This document shows, piece by piece, positions 27,457 through 36,167 of a DNA stretch of 64,000 nt. The number at the start of each line of letters is the position of its first letter. Position 1 is the stretch's first letter. Both the position numbers and the translations under genes were made by a program. Source of the stretch: Burkholderia aenigmatica (GTDB taxonomy: Bacteria; Pseudomonadota; Gammaproteobacteria; Burkholderiales; Burkholderiaceae); the NCBI RefSeq assembly GCF_902499175.1, contig NZ_CABVQC010000025.1:1-64000 (forward strand), read 5' to 3'. A model generated the notes under the pieces. It did no database searches. It was not told the DNA's origin and saw only the letters and a program-made list of their open reading frames with translations.

Positions 27457-27493
27457 TTTTTAAATTCCCAATTTGGGAATTACATACCCCTCC

Positions 27494-27570
27494 TGTAACG
27501 TCGCGCGCGCTTTGGCACCGTTTCGCGATGGATTTGACACCTCCGCGTTAAACGCATTTCGCGGCCTGAT
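27494..27570 (-). mobile_element. Right end of the Mu-like prophage
   Basis: Reading inward, the end begins TGTAACGTCGCGCGCGC at 27494. TTTCGCG recurs at 27521-27527 and 27557-27563 (ACCGTTTCGCGATGG and ACGCATTTCGCGGCC). The order and wording resemble the Mu right end, which starts TG and carries CGTTTCACGAT-type MuA sites. The target duplication would be the 5 bp 27489-27493 (CCTCC). The other end lies outside the window. Confidence 0.6.
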
Positions 27571-27575
27571 TGGCA

Positions 27576-28370
27576 CTAAAACAGGCCGCCCATCACACCA
27601 GGCTCCCAGTTCGTGATCACCAGCTCGCCACTCGTATCCGGCCGCCCATGGCGGTTGGCGACCGAGTAGCGAATGTCCAGCTCAAGCATGTGGAAGCCGT
27701 CGAACGCCCGCCGGATGTCCGGATGGTCGTTGATCGACACCATGACCTTGCCGCGCGCCTTGCGCATCAGTGCCGCCATAGCCTCGTACTCGCCGAACTC
27801 GAACGGCACGCCATAGCCCTCCGTCTCCCAGTACGGCGGGTCCAGGTAGATGAACGTATGCGGTCGATCGTACCGTTCCACGCACTCCCGCCAGGGGAGG
27901 TTCTCAACGTGCGTTCCGGACAGGCGTAGATGTGCCGCCGAGAGCTGTTCCTCGATCCGCAGCAGGTTCACCGATGGCGCTGTCGTGGCCGTCCCGAAGG
28001 TCTGGCCGGCCACCTTCCCGCCGAACGCATGGTGCTGCAGGTAGAAGAACCGGGCGGCGCGCTGGATGTCCGTCAGCGTCTCAGGCCGCGTCATCTGCTG
28101 CCACTTGAACACCTGCCGGCTGCTGATCGCCCATTTGAACTGGCGGACGAATTCCTCCAGATGGTGCTGCACGACGCGATACAGGTTGACCAGCTCGCCA
28201 TTGACGTCGTTGATGACCTCGACGGGAGCTGGCACCGGTCGCAGGAAGTAAAGCGCTGCGCCGCCGCAGAACGCCTCGACGTAGCACTCATGAGGCGGAA
28301 ACAGGGGAATCAGCTTGTCGGCCAGGCGGCGCTTACCGCCGAGCCACGGAATAATTGGTGTCGGTTGCAT
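27576..28370 (-). CDS. Phage DNA adenine methylase (D12 class)
   Basis: 264 aa. Motif I PWLGGKRRLADKLIPLFPP and motif IV FIYLDPPYWETEGYG are those of Dam-type N6-adenine methyltransferases (D12 family), and VEAFCGGAALYFLRP is the expected following segment. It occupies the right end of the prophage, where Mu carries its DNA-modification gene mom. A role in protecting phage DNA from host restriction is likely; the target (GATC or other) is unknown. Confidence 0.92.
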   Translation of the reverse strand: MQPTPIIPWLGGKRRLADKLIPLFPPHECYVEAFCGGAALYFLRPVPAPVEVINDVNGELVNLYRVVQHHLEEFVRQFKWAISSRQVFKWQQMTRPETLTDIQRAARFFYLQHHAFGGKVAGQTFGTATTAPSVNLLRIEEQLSAAHLRLSGTHVENLPWRECVERYDRPHTFIYLDPPYWETEGYGVPFEFGEYEAMAALMRKARGKVMVSINDHPDIRRAFDGFHMLELDIRYSVANRHGRPDTSGELVITNWEPGVMGGLF

Positions 28371-28511
28371 TTATTGGCTAATCGAGTCCGGCCGTGATAG
28401 CCTTCGTCCGCCTCTGCAGGGGTGACGTGGCCTTGCCGGATTCGCAGTGCACTCTGCGGGTACGGGGCGTGCCTGGTGCTCCAACACCTGGCACGTCGCC
28501 GCGTCCTTTTC

Positions 28512-29246
28512 CTACTCTTGCGGCCAGACGACAGCGGTCAGCGCCGCTTCGTCCTGTGCTTCCGCGATCCTGTTCTTGAGCTGCGTCGCGACCTGGTACG
28601 CCGCCGGTTGCCGTTCCGCCGCTGCCATGGCCAGCCCCACCATCCCGTCCGCATCGAACGTGACGTCGACGCCGTCGACCGACGTCCAGATTGCCGTGTA
28701 CGGCTGTTCCGCGAGTTTGGCGACGGCCGCGAGTTGCGCCATCGATGCAATCTGCGCAATCGTGCCGGCATCCGCGCTGAAGCGGCTCCCTCGATAGACG
28801 AACGGCGACGCCAGCACCTCATCGCGCTTTTTGTCGACTGCAGCCGTCGCTGCCGCCCGCGCGCTGGCGATGTCGAACGTCCAGCTCGAACCGTCCCATA
28901 CGTAGCAACCATCCGGCTTCGGGAGCGTGGTGAACTCGGCCGGCATGTCGCCGAGGCCGTCCCACGCGGCCGACCGGGTGTCCGCCACGCCGATCTCGTA
29001 ACGGCTGCCATCGGCTGTGCGGTAGATCGGTGTCGACCTGTGGTCCTGGACGACTTCCCACGTGCCGCCCTCGATCGACGTTGCGCGAGCGACGTGCCCG
29101 GCAGGGGCATCCGGTGCCGCATCGAGCATGGCGAATGCCGGCACCTGGCGGTCGCCGGCCGGCCCGATGTACGCGACGCTGCTGCCGGCGTAGACAAGCG
29201 TAGCCGGATCAAAGTGATGAACGGCCACGGCCTCTTTGCTTTCCAT
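28512..29246 (-). CDS. Tail fibre assembly protein-like (DUF4376)
   Basis: 244 aa. The C-terminal half (VDKKRDEVLASPFVYRGSRF to the end) matches the DUF4376 domain common in fibre-assembly proteins of Mu- and P2-like phages. The N-terminal half contains GWDGLGDMPAEF-type repeats and is probably the fibre-contacting part. It lies directly after the collar/fibre gene, as expected for a chaperone. A 141-bp gap with a hairpin at 28468-28495 precedes the methylase gene. Confidence 0.78.
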   Translation of the reverse strand: MESKEAVAVHHFDPATLVYAGSSVAYIGPAGDRQVPAFAMLDAAPDAPAGHVARATSIEGGTWEVVQDHRSTPIYRTADGSRYEIGVADTRSAAWDGLGDMPAEFTTLPKPDGCYVWDGSSWTFDIASARAAATAAVDKKRDEVLASPFVYRGSRFSADAGTIAQIASMAQLAAVAKLAEQPYTAIWTSVDGVDVTFDADGMVGLAMAAAERQPAAYQVATQLKNRIAEAQDEAALTAVVWPQE

Positions 29247-29252
29247 ACGACC

Positions 29253-30218
29253 TCACATAACGCGCATGATGAACACGTAACCCGTGCCGCGCTGACGGGT
29301 TTCCGTTCCGCCCGCGTTACTGACCGTCACGGGGTGGGTGTGGTCGGGGGCGACACTGGTGTTGAAGTTGTGGGCGTGCGGGCCTACGTACGGGATTGAG
29401 TGCGCGTGATCAGGTGCGGTGTGGATGTCAGCCGAGTCGCCATCACCGACCGCCTGTTCGCTGCCGCTGTTCGTTGTATCGCTACCCGTGATCGAGCCGA
29501 CATATGGCGGCTTCAGGAGGCGCGTGAAGCCTTCCGGAGCTGGGTTCCATGCGCCGGCACCGCCGGTCGCACCGCCGTGATCGTGACCGCCCTGAGCGTC
29601 AGTCGTGCCGGTATGAAGGTGGCTGCCGGCACTGCCCGTCGACGCCGGGTGATTGTGGGGCTGCATGTCGCCGGCGAGCCAGTCACCGATCGCCGAGCCA
29701 CGCACGCCGCGCCCGAGATCCGCGCCGTAGATTGCCTCACCACGCAGGTCCGGAAACCGGATCGTCGTCGCCCCGTCGCCGCGCGAGAATTTCGTACGGT
29801 GGATCGGTGACGCAAGCCAGTCGGCATCGTCGACGATGACACCGCTGGCCAGCACGAACTGCGACATCACCTGATAGTCGGTCCGCTGCACCGTTTGCCC
29901 CATCGCGACAACGCAGTTCGACGGAATGCGATCCGGCGTTCCGACGAATGGCACCGGTACGCCGAGCGGCAGGCCCGAGCGCTTCGATAGCTCCAGGATG
30001 GCCAGCAGTAGCTGCGTGCCGTCGCCCTTGCGCAACTGGATGCCGGCCTCCTCGATCGCGATGCACAGATTCTCTTGGATGTCGTTCGCGATGTCGGCCG
30101 TCAGGTACGTTGCGATCCTGCCGGTAAGCGGATCGCCGCGATCGAAGTAGCCAGGCTTTCCCTCGACCAGAGGGGCTGGCTTGGTCGCGACAGCGGTGGC
30201 GTGATCGATACGATGCAT
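29253..30218 (-). CDS. Tail collar / fibre tip protein with HxH motifs
   Basis: 321 aa. The central part (PLGVPVPFVGTPDRIPSNCVVAMGQ and FSRGDGATTIRFPDLRGEAIYGAD) is typical of phage tail-collar domains. The C-terminal third contains at least six His-X-His motifs (HNH, HLH, HDH, HAH twice, HTH), as in metal-ion-threaded trimeric fibre needles such as T4 gp12 and gp37. It should form a trimeric receptor-binding tip. Confidence 0.82.
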   Translation of the reverse strand: MHRIDHATAVATKPAPLVEGKPGYFDRGDPLTGRIATYLTADIANDIQENLCIAIEEAGIQLRKGDGTQLLLAILELSKRSGLPLGVPVPFVGTPDRIPSNCVVAMGQTVQRTDYQVMSQFVLASGVIVDDADWLASPIHRTKFSRGDGATTIRFPDLRGEAIYGADLGRGVRGSAIGDWLAGDMQPHNHPASTGSAGSHLHTGTTDAQGGHDHGGATGGAGAWNPAPEGFTRLLKPPYVGSITGSDTTNSGSEQAVGDGDSADIHTAPDHAHSIPYVGPHAHNFNTSVAPDHTHPVTVSNAGGTETRQRGTGYVFIMRVM

Positions 30219-30252
30219 GAGCTGCTACCTCGATGTATGCGTGGAGCGTGGC

Positions 30253-31044
30253 TTAGATGACGATGCCGCGCTTGGCGTAGAACGTGCGGAAGAACGAACC
30301 CATCATGCTGACCTCGGGCAGCGTCAGCGCGCGGTAATACATCGACACATGAGCGAGATCGACCGGCCCAGCTTCGTCGTGGTACGAGCTGCCGATCAGA
30401 AAAGTATCTGCACTGATATCGTCCTGCTTCCCAGCGTCTCCCGGCGTCGTCGCCGTTCTGTTATTCGTAAGGTCAAAGATCGTGCGATTGATACCATCCT
30501 TCACGAAGGCATACAGGTGCCAGGCGGTCGTATCAACGTTAACGATATTTGCGCCGACAACGCTGGCTTCCGAGCCGGCAACACCACTCCATTGACCGGC
30601 GATACCGGCTACCGAACCAGCTGCAGTTCCTGCGGCCGTGGTGACTTGATTGATATAGAGCGACGTGCCGATACCATTGGCGGTCGGATCGCCGACGCGC
30701 GGTGCCCAGTACGTCGAGATGAAGAACGGATTCGGGTAATACTGGCCGCCACTCGGCTTGATTTCGGGCGAACGACCGATCGCGAATATCGTGTAGTCCG
30801 GTTGCTGCGTTACCACCGTCTTGAGGTAGTTTGTGGCACCGACCAGGGACACATAGCGCTCCGACAGGACCGGCGTGCCGATCACGTCAGAATCACCAAC
30901 ACCGATAGCGAGATTCTTGCCGAGCGGTCCGAACTTCGAACCGAAGAAATGCCACAGCTTCAGCGAGTCGTCGGCGATCGGAGGGATGAAGCCAATGTTC
31001 GATCCTTCGAAACTGCTGGTCGGCGAGACGAGTGCGAGAGTCAT
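30253..31044 (-). CDS. Putative tail/receptor-binding protein, lectin-like
   Basis: 263 aa, rich in Gly, Ser, Thr and aromatic residues, with alternating beta-strand-like segments such as WHLYAFVKDGINRTIFDLTN and TFLIGSSYHDEAGPVDLAHVSMYYRALT. The last motif resembles the concanavalin/LamG-type jelly roll found in phage adhesins. No catalytic motif seen. It lies between the long fibre and collar genes. Confidence 0.6.
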   Translation of the reverse strand: MTLALVSPTSSFEGSNIGFIPPIADDSLKLWHFFGSKFGPLGKNLAIGVGDSDVIGTPVLSERYVSLVGATNYLKTVVTQQPDYTIFAIGRSPEIKPSGGQYYPNPFFISTYWAPRVGDPTANGIGTSLYINQVTTAAGTAAGSVAGIAGQWSGVAGSEASVVGANIVNVDTTAWHLYAFVKDGINRTIFDLTNNRTATTPGDAGKQDDISADTFLIGSSYHDEAGPVDLAHVSMYYRALTLPEVSMMGSFFRTFYAKRGIVI

Positions 31045-31055
31045 CTGTCGTGTCC

Positions 31056-33497
31056 TTATGCTTGCGCTACAGTGAATTGACCGGCGACGATCCAGTTCGG
31101 AGCCGGGTACGGTTTGTCGAGGTAATCAGCGCGATTCTCCCAATCGCCCATCCCTTCGTTGAGGATGTACGCATAGCGCGACATCGTCTTCATGCGATCG
31201 CTATCCGTCACGCTCGCGCGGCCGTGGTTGTTCGCGTTATCGGCCACGCGCAAGCGCAGCGTGCCGACCGGATTCCGGGGAAGCGTCAGGAGGATCTGCG
31301 TATCGCTGACGATCGTGATTGACGCCGGTACGAACACGCCCGCGTTGTCGACAAACGAGAATCCCTTGTTCGGCAGATCAGTGCGCGTGTCCATCACGAA
31401 CGGCAGGTCGAATTTGATCGGCGGTTCCGGCACGTTCAGATCGACCAGAACCTGCCGGCCGCGACGCGATGCCTGGCGTACATACAGCGGTTGCCAATCC
31501 TCGCCGCGCAGCATCCGCACGGCGACCTTGCCGAACATGCAACCGAACCAGCGCGCGCCGTTGGCCTCGAAGTGGCTGTCGGACTTCACCGGGAACGGGT
31601 ACTCCGGCGTCGCGAGTCGGATGTACTCGCCTTCGAGACTGAGTTCGAGCTGCGCGGTGCCGATCGATAGGTTTGTTGCGTCGACCGTGTAGTTCGCACC
31701 CGTCTGACCGAGCAGCGCGATAAACGGCAGCGGCTGATGCGTGATGGCCATAACGTCTGCGCGCACGTCCGAAATCAGCTTCGACAACAGCGCCTTGTAT
31801 TGGTCTTTGTCTTGCGTCGCGCCGTTGCCGAAGTTGTTGACCGCGCTGTAATTCCACTCGCCCTGGTTGAAGTTGAACATCACCACGCCGCACGTCTTGC
31901 CGGCCGCAGTCGCGATCGCCTGTACGCGCGTGACGGCGTCGATGATCCGGTTATAGAGGTTCGGGTTTGCCCCTTTGGACAGATCCTCGACCGACTTGCC
32001 GTCGACGCCGCAATTCAGCACGACAAACTGCGGCCCCTTGTCATCCGCGACATTCATCTGCCGGGCAGTCATCGCCTTGATGAACACGGCTTGCGCCTCG
32101 CTCAACGATTCGCCCATCGCGAAGTCATTGGGTTGCAGCCACGAAATATCCGTCAAGATATTTCCCGCACCATCTTGCGTCGTACCGGCGAGCGGCTTTA
32201 GCACCGATGCGCCGCCGACTGGCTCGAACGTCGTGCCACTCGTAACGCCGACCGGCCGAATCGAGTTGCCGAGCATGAACAAACCGGCGATCGGATTGAA
32301 CGGCAGAGCAGGAAAGGCGCGGAACCCGTTCGAAAGAGACTGACCGTACGTCAGGATGATGTTGAGATCGAACACCGGCCGTTGAAAGTCGGTTGTGACC
32401 GCCGACTTCAAGTTCTGCGCATAGACGAGATTCGCCGTGTTGCGCGCGTCGATCTCAGCTGCCGCGAACCCGTCGTTCGGTTCCGCGTCGCTACCGGACA
32501 CGACACCACCAGGCATGACGATCGCGCCATCCGCTGTCGACATACGCAAAATGAACCCTTCGCCGTCCATGACCACTTCGACCGGCTCGGGGCCAAACGA
32601 GGCGGGCCATACCATGTCGCGCAGCGTCCGATCTTTCAACGCAATGGAGGGGCTCGCGATGCCGTTGACATACGTTTCGACACCGGCAGTCTCATACTCG
32701 CCGTTGGTGCGTCGGATGCTGACGATGAAGCCTTCTTCATCCATCTCAATCTGCGACGGCGGCTCGCCGGTGTACGGCCATGCGATCGACGAAATGCTAT
32801 CGCCGTTACGCAGCACCAGTACGCCTCGCGTATCGAGTCGCGCAATTTCATCGCCGTCGAGGTTAGTGAAGACGTGACCGGCACCAGATGCGAATGTCGC
32901 CGCCGGCATGCTGATTCTTCCTTCACCCTCAATAGCAGCGAGCACGTAGCCGTCTTCATCCCGGAACACCCAATCGGGGAATTCCCGAGCCGTGCGCCGA
33001 TTAACGGCCGCCTGCAGGTCAGCGACCGCGCCGGCGGCCGGGTACGTGGCAACGAGCGTCGATACCGAATTCGCGTTCACGCGGCGATACTCGTATGCCG
33101 CGACGCTGAACCCGTCGCCTTGCACCTTGAACGCCTGTCCATCCGCGACCGCAGCTCGGCCAGTCGGCTCGTCGACGTACAGACCGGGCTGGATGATCGC
33201 CGCGTCGCTCGCCGCTTTCGCGACGAGCGCACTGGATGCGGCCGACTCGGCGGCGGATGTCGCCTGCATGTTCGACGTCGTAGCCGAATCGGCAGATGCT
33301 GCTGCAGCGTCCGCTGCCGCGCGCGCTTCCTGCGTCACGGGCGCGGCTTGCCCCGCGAGCGGCGCGACATACTCGGCCAGATCGTGTGCCGTTCCTGCAT
33401 ACGTCTTGCTGTCTAGAACCAGAGGCAACAGTTCGCGACCGCTCAAAGCGCCGACTCTCTGCTTTTGAGAGAGTCGAGTAGTGCCGGTGTCAGCCAT
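31056..33497 (-). CDS. Long tail fibre with SGNH/sialate-esterase-like domain
   Basis: 813 aa. The N-terminus (1-60) is the probable baseplate-anchoring part, followed by an Ala/Ser-rich coiled coil (61-110) and two or three repeats with the pattern DEDGYVLAAIEGEG, DEEGFIVSIRR and DGEGFILRMS. From about residue 375 a hydrolase-like domain begins: TYGQSLSNG with candidate nucleophile S387, FNQGEWN, and SDSHFEANG with D640/H642. This is the SGNH block pattern of carbohydrate O-acetylesterases. The protein may deacetylate surface polysaccharide while binding. Confidence 0.8.
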   Translation of the reverse strand: MADTGTTRLSQKQRVGALSGRELLPLVLDSKTYAGTAHDLAEYVAPLAGQAAPVTQEARAAADAAAASADSATTSNMQATSAAESAASSALVAKAASDAAIIQPGLYVDEPTGRAAVADGQAFKVQGDGFSVAAYEYRRVNANSVSTLVATYPAAGAVADLQAAVNRRTAREFPDWVFRDEDGYVLAAIEGEGRISMPAATFASGAGHVFTNLDGDEIARLDTRGVLVLRNGDSISSIAWPYTGEPPSQIEMDEEGFIVSIRRTNGEYETAGVETYVNGIASPSIALKDRTLRDMVWPASFGPEPVEVVMDGEGFILRMSTADGAIVMPGGVVSGSDAEPNDGFAAAEIDARNTANLVYAQNLKSAVTTDFQRPVFDLNIILTYGQSLSNGFRAFPALPFNPIAGLFMLGNSIRPVGVTSGTTFEPVGGASVLKPLAGTTQDGAGNILTDISWLQPNDFAMGESLSEAQAVFIKAMTARQMNVADDKGPQFVVLNCGVDGKSVEDLSKGANPNLYNRIIDAVTRVQAIATAAGKTCGVVMFNFNQGEWNYSAVNNFGNGATQDKDQYKALLSKLISDVRADVMAITHQPLPFIALLGQTGANYTVDATNLSIGTAQLELSLEGEYIRLATPEYPFPVKSDSHFEANGARWFGCMFGKVAVRMLRGEDWQPLYVRQASRRGRQVLVDLNVPEPPIKFDLPFVMDTRTDLPNKGFSFVDNAGVFVPASITIVSDTQILLTLPRNPVGTLRLRVADNANNHGRASVTDSDRMKTMSRYAYILNEGMGDWENRADYLDKPYPAPNWIVAGQFTVAQA

Positions 33498-33498
33498 G

Positions 33499-34095
33499 TC
33501 AGCTCATGTCCAGGTATTGATCATCCTCCGTGAGAAGAAAGCCATCGCCTTCTTCGAACAGGAAGAGATTGGGGTTGCCGCCGTAGTTGAAGATCAGCAC
33601 GATGTGCGCCATTGCGATGCGCCGCATGACCGATTCGAGCAGCGCGTTGCCGTATGGCTGGTGATCGGCACGCGCGTTGATCTGAAGTGCATACATCCAG
33701 TCATCCCCATACAGGGGCTGCTCGACAGGACTCTCGACCTGGAACGGATGAAACTCGGTGAACGAGATGCTGTATCCGAGCCTGAGTGCGGCCCACACCA
33801 TCACGTCGCGCGTGAATTCGCCGGTCTCATTGATCCGTTGAATGAGCGACGCGAGGCGCAGCTCGAGCGACTGGTTCGCGCCGAGCGACGGATCCGGCAG
33901 GCCGTACACGCGCTCCCACGACGCGAGCATCTCCAAGTCGCCGTCCGGCGTGATCGCGTCGAGCGTGGCCAGCCCGTTGGCCTGCGCATCGTCGAGCACC
34001 TTGCCTTCGGCTGCCAATGCGGCAGCGATGCGCTGGCCGGTGCTGTCGTAGCTCGTCGGCGGCAGCAGGAGCGCGAGAAGCGTCGCGTGCTTCAT
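33499..34095 (-). CDS. Baseplate protein, Mu gp48-like (DUF2313)
   Basis: 198 aa. The segments LASWERVYGLPDPSLGANQS and RLASLIQRINETGEFTRDV are characteristic of the Mu gp48/DUF2313 family. The start overlaps the gp47-like stop by 4 bp. It links the baseplate wedge to the fibres. Confidence 0.88.
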   Translation of the reverse strand: MKHATLLALLLPPTSYDSTGQRIAAALAAEGKVLDDAQANGLATLDAITPDGDLEMLASWERVYGLPDPSLGANQSLELRLASLIQRINETGEFTRDVMVWAALRLGYSISFTEFHPFQVESPVEQPLYGDDWMYALQINARADHQPYGNALLESVMRRIAMAHIVLIFNYGGNPNLFLFEEGDGFLLTEDDQYLDMS

Positions 34096-35156
34096 GCCAT
34101 GTCCTCGATCGTGATCAGCCCGAGGCGCGCCCACTGAACTGCGGATGCGTCGATGACGGTCGACACGTTGCCGGCCGGCGTCACGAAGTTGCGGTCGACG
34201 ACGCCGTTTGCGTCCGACACGATGCCTTCGAGCTTCGACTTCACGACAGTCGCGCCCGGTACCAGCGAGTCGTAGTAAGACGCGAACTGCGGCGTGATCA
34301 CGGTCTTCAGCGTGTCCTTATCGACACCTTCGAGCTTGACCTGGATCACGTGGTCGACCACGACCAGCTCCGGAGCGAAGACGCTGATCCCGCGACACGC
34401 GCCGGGCCGGTTCAGGTTGATGTTGAGCATAACCGCGTCGATCTCGTCCTGGCTCGGCAGCGCGTTTCCGCTCACCACGACGACATCGATATGGCCGACT
34501 GCCGTGCGATGCGGATACACATACGCGGCCGTGATCCCCGGAACTTCGAGCGCCCAGCGCCGGTAGTCCGAAAGCTTCCCCGAGCCGGGAGGATTGCGCA
34601 GCCGGTCAAGCAGGCGCGAGAGCAACTGACTGTAGGTTTCGGTTTCTAGGCCACCCGTCATCGTCAGCAACGTGGCTTGACTCTGCAGGCCGGACGGAAC
34701 CGACATGAGCTGCACAGAAACCGGGCTGGCGATGTTGCTCGCCGAGCCAGTGTCGTTGGCGGCCACCGTGACGACGGCCGTTCCATCCGCACCGATGGTT
34801 CCAGACGACGTCGTCGTGTAACCCAATGCGCCGATGTTGAAACGCAGGCCGGACGGAACAGCCGTTGTAACGGCTCCGAACACCTTCAGCGTGCCGCTCG
34901 CAGCAACCGCCGGCTTCAACGACATTCCGTAGAGCGCGGCGTGGCGCAGCAAGTATTCCGGGTCGGCGCTGTCCGGGAAGATCTGTTTCGTCTGCCACTG
35001 CTGATAGGCATACAGCCCTTCAACAGCACTGCCGACGCCGCTCGCGCGCACGAAGTAATCGGAATCGGAGCTGGTGTCCGCTTCGGGCAACTGGTTCAAA
35101 ATCTCCCGCAGCTGATCGGCTCGAATCTCGTCCAGGTTCTTGACCACGGCTGCCAT
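34092..35156 (-). CDS. Baseplate J-like protein (Mu gp47)
   Basis: 354 aa. The baseplate-J pattern is clear: ASGVGSAVEGLYAYQQWQTKQIFPDSAD near the N-terminus and TETYSQLLSRLLDRLRNPPGSGKLSDYRRWALEVPGITAAYVYPH in its centre. It forms part of the wedge of the contractile-tail baseplate. Its start codon overlaps the gp46-like stop by one base (TGATG). Confidence 0.93.
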   Translation of the reverse strand: MAAVVKNLDEIRADQLREILNQLPEADTSSDSDYFVRASGVGSAVEGLYAYQQWQTKQIFPDSADPEYLLRHAALYGMSLKPAVAASGTLKVFGAVTTAVPSGLRFNIGALGYTTTSSGTIGADGTAVVTVAANDTGSASNIASPVSVQLMSVPSGLQSQATLLTMTGGLETETYSQLLSRLLDRLRNPPGSGKLSDYRRWALEVPGITAAYVYPHRTAVGHIDVVVVSGNALPSQDEIDAVMLNINLNRPGACRGISVFAPELVVVDHVIQVKLEGVDKDTLKTVITPQFASYYDSLVPGATVVKSKLEGIVSDANGVVDRNFVTPAGNVSTVIDASAVQWARLGLITIEDMA

Positions 35157-35506
35157 CAGGACACCTTTACCGGATGCTTGAAATGTTGAACGTCACCAGT
35201 CGCGTCCGTGACGGCGATCAACAACACCATCCAGCCTGGCTGGAAGTCGGCGGTGGTGATAGTGATGTCGGAGGCACGACGATCGTCGAGCAGCGGCTGC
35301 AGCGCTTGCTCGGCATACTGGACAGCGAGGCTGCGCACGCGCGGCGTGTCTTTCTCGCGTTGGAGTTCGTGCAGACGCGATCCCAGGTTGGGATCGGCCC
35401 AATAGGAGCCGAGTGGCGTTTGAAGTCGGAGATACACCGCGTTCGCGAGCGATTGCGTGCGCGTGCCGGTGTAGTCTCCAGTCGTCGGGTCGAGAAGCGC
35501 GTCCAT
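35156..35506 (-). CDS. Baseplate protein, Mu gp46-like
   Basis: 116 aa. NAVYLRLQTPLGSYWADPNLGSRLHEL is the hallmark of the GP46/gp25-like wedge family. A 58-bp gap precedes it, unusually long for this operon, and holds the GTCCCTGGGAC palindrome at 35552. Confidence 0.9.
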   Translation of the reverse strand: MDALLDPTTGDYTGTRTQSLANAVYLRLQTPLGSYWADPNLGSRLHELQREKDTPRVRSLAVQYAEQALQPLLDDRRASDITITTADFQPGWMVLLIAVTDATGDVQHFKHPVKVS

Positions 35507-35551
35507 GCGTCGATTGTCGCGAGCATGGACGGTTTGAACGCGTGGTTGGTT

Positions 35552-35562
35552 GTCCCTGGGAC
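35552..35562. promoter_or_regulatory. Late-promoter-like palindrome upstream of gp46
   Basis: GTCCCTGGGAC is a perfect palindrome about 46 bp before the gp46-like start codon. The same 11-mer occurs upstream of the protease gene at 47700-47710. On the minus strand the two share CTnTAnCCGTCCCAGGGAC. It may be a binding site for the Mor-family activator. Confidence 0.5.
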
Positions 35563-35564
35563 GG

Positions 35565-36167
35565 CTAGAGCGGCTCGCCGGTCGTGCCGCCTGAGTCGCC
35601 GGGATGCTTGTGGTGGACGAGACTCTTGCCGTCTGCCTCTACGTCCTGCGTGACCCTCATGCTGCCGTCGACCTCGACACCGTCGCCACCCGATACGGCC
35701 ATGCCGCCCTGGCCGGTGATCTGCTCCTGGACGTTCAGCTTCTTCGTCATGTTGACGGTAGGCGTGTCGATGTTCACCGCCTTGCTCGCGTTGATGTTGA
35801 GTGTCTCGGTCGTGATGTCGATGACACGACCGTTGCGCATCACGATCGAATCACCCTCGGCCGTATATATCGCCGTCTCCCCCGACTTTAAACTCTGGAT
35901 TCGAGTCCCATGTTCGGTTGCCACGATCACACCGTGGCTGGTTTTGCCCCCGATCGGGATGACAACTGCCTGCGATCCGGCCGGCGGGTTGGAAGTGAAT
36001 CCGTAGTGCTGGAACAGCTCAAGGTCCGGCGTAGTCTCGCCGGCAAGCCCGTCGACCTGGGCGAGCTGCACGGGCGTGTCGCTCGCACAGAGCGAGATCA
36101 CGGCGCGGTATGCCTGGCGCACTCCCGAGAGCGCGCGATCGATTTGTTTCTGGACCTCGCGAATCAT
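35565..36167 (-). CDS. Baseplate spike protein, Mu gp45-like
   Basis: 200 aa. The N-terminal OB-fold region (SGVRQAYRAVISLC to GGKTSHGVIVATEHG) is followed by a beta-helix of short repeats (NINASKAVNIDTPTVNMTKK). The tip contains HHKHPGDSGG, whose His-x-His can hold iron at the spike apex as in Mu gp45 and P2 gpV. It punctures the outer membrane at contraction. Its start overlaps the gpP-like stop by 4 bp. Confidence 0.92.
   Translation of the reverse strand: MIREVQKQIDRALSGVRQAYRAVISLCASDTPVQLAQVDGLAGETTPDLELFQHYGFTSNPPAGSQAVVIPIGGKTSHGVIVATEHGTRIQSLKSGETAIYTAEGDSIVMRNGRVIDITTETLNINASKAVNIDTPTVNMTKKLNVQEQITGQGGMAVSGGDGVEVDGSMRVTQDVEADGKSLVHHKHPGDSGGTTGEPL

Noticed and set aside
27576-28370. 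Methylase as part of a restriction-modification system
   Set aside because: No endonuclease gene is adjacent; position and context match a phage modification gene.
28468-28495. Intrinsic terminator between fibre assembly and methylase genes
   Set aside because: A good stem is present (CGTGCC-TGGTG with CACC-TGGCACG) but no T-run follows on the minus strand.
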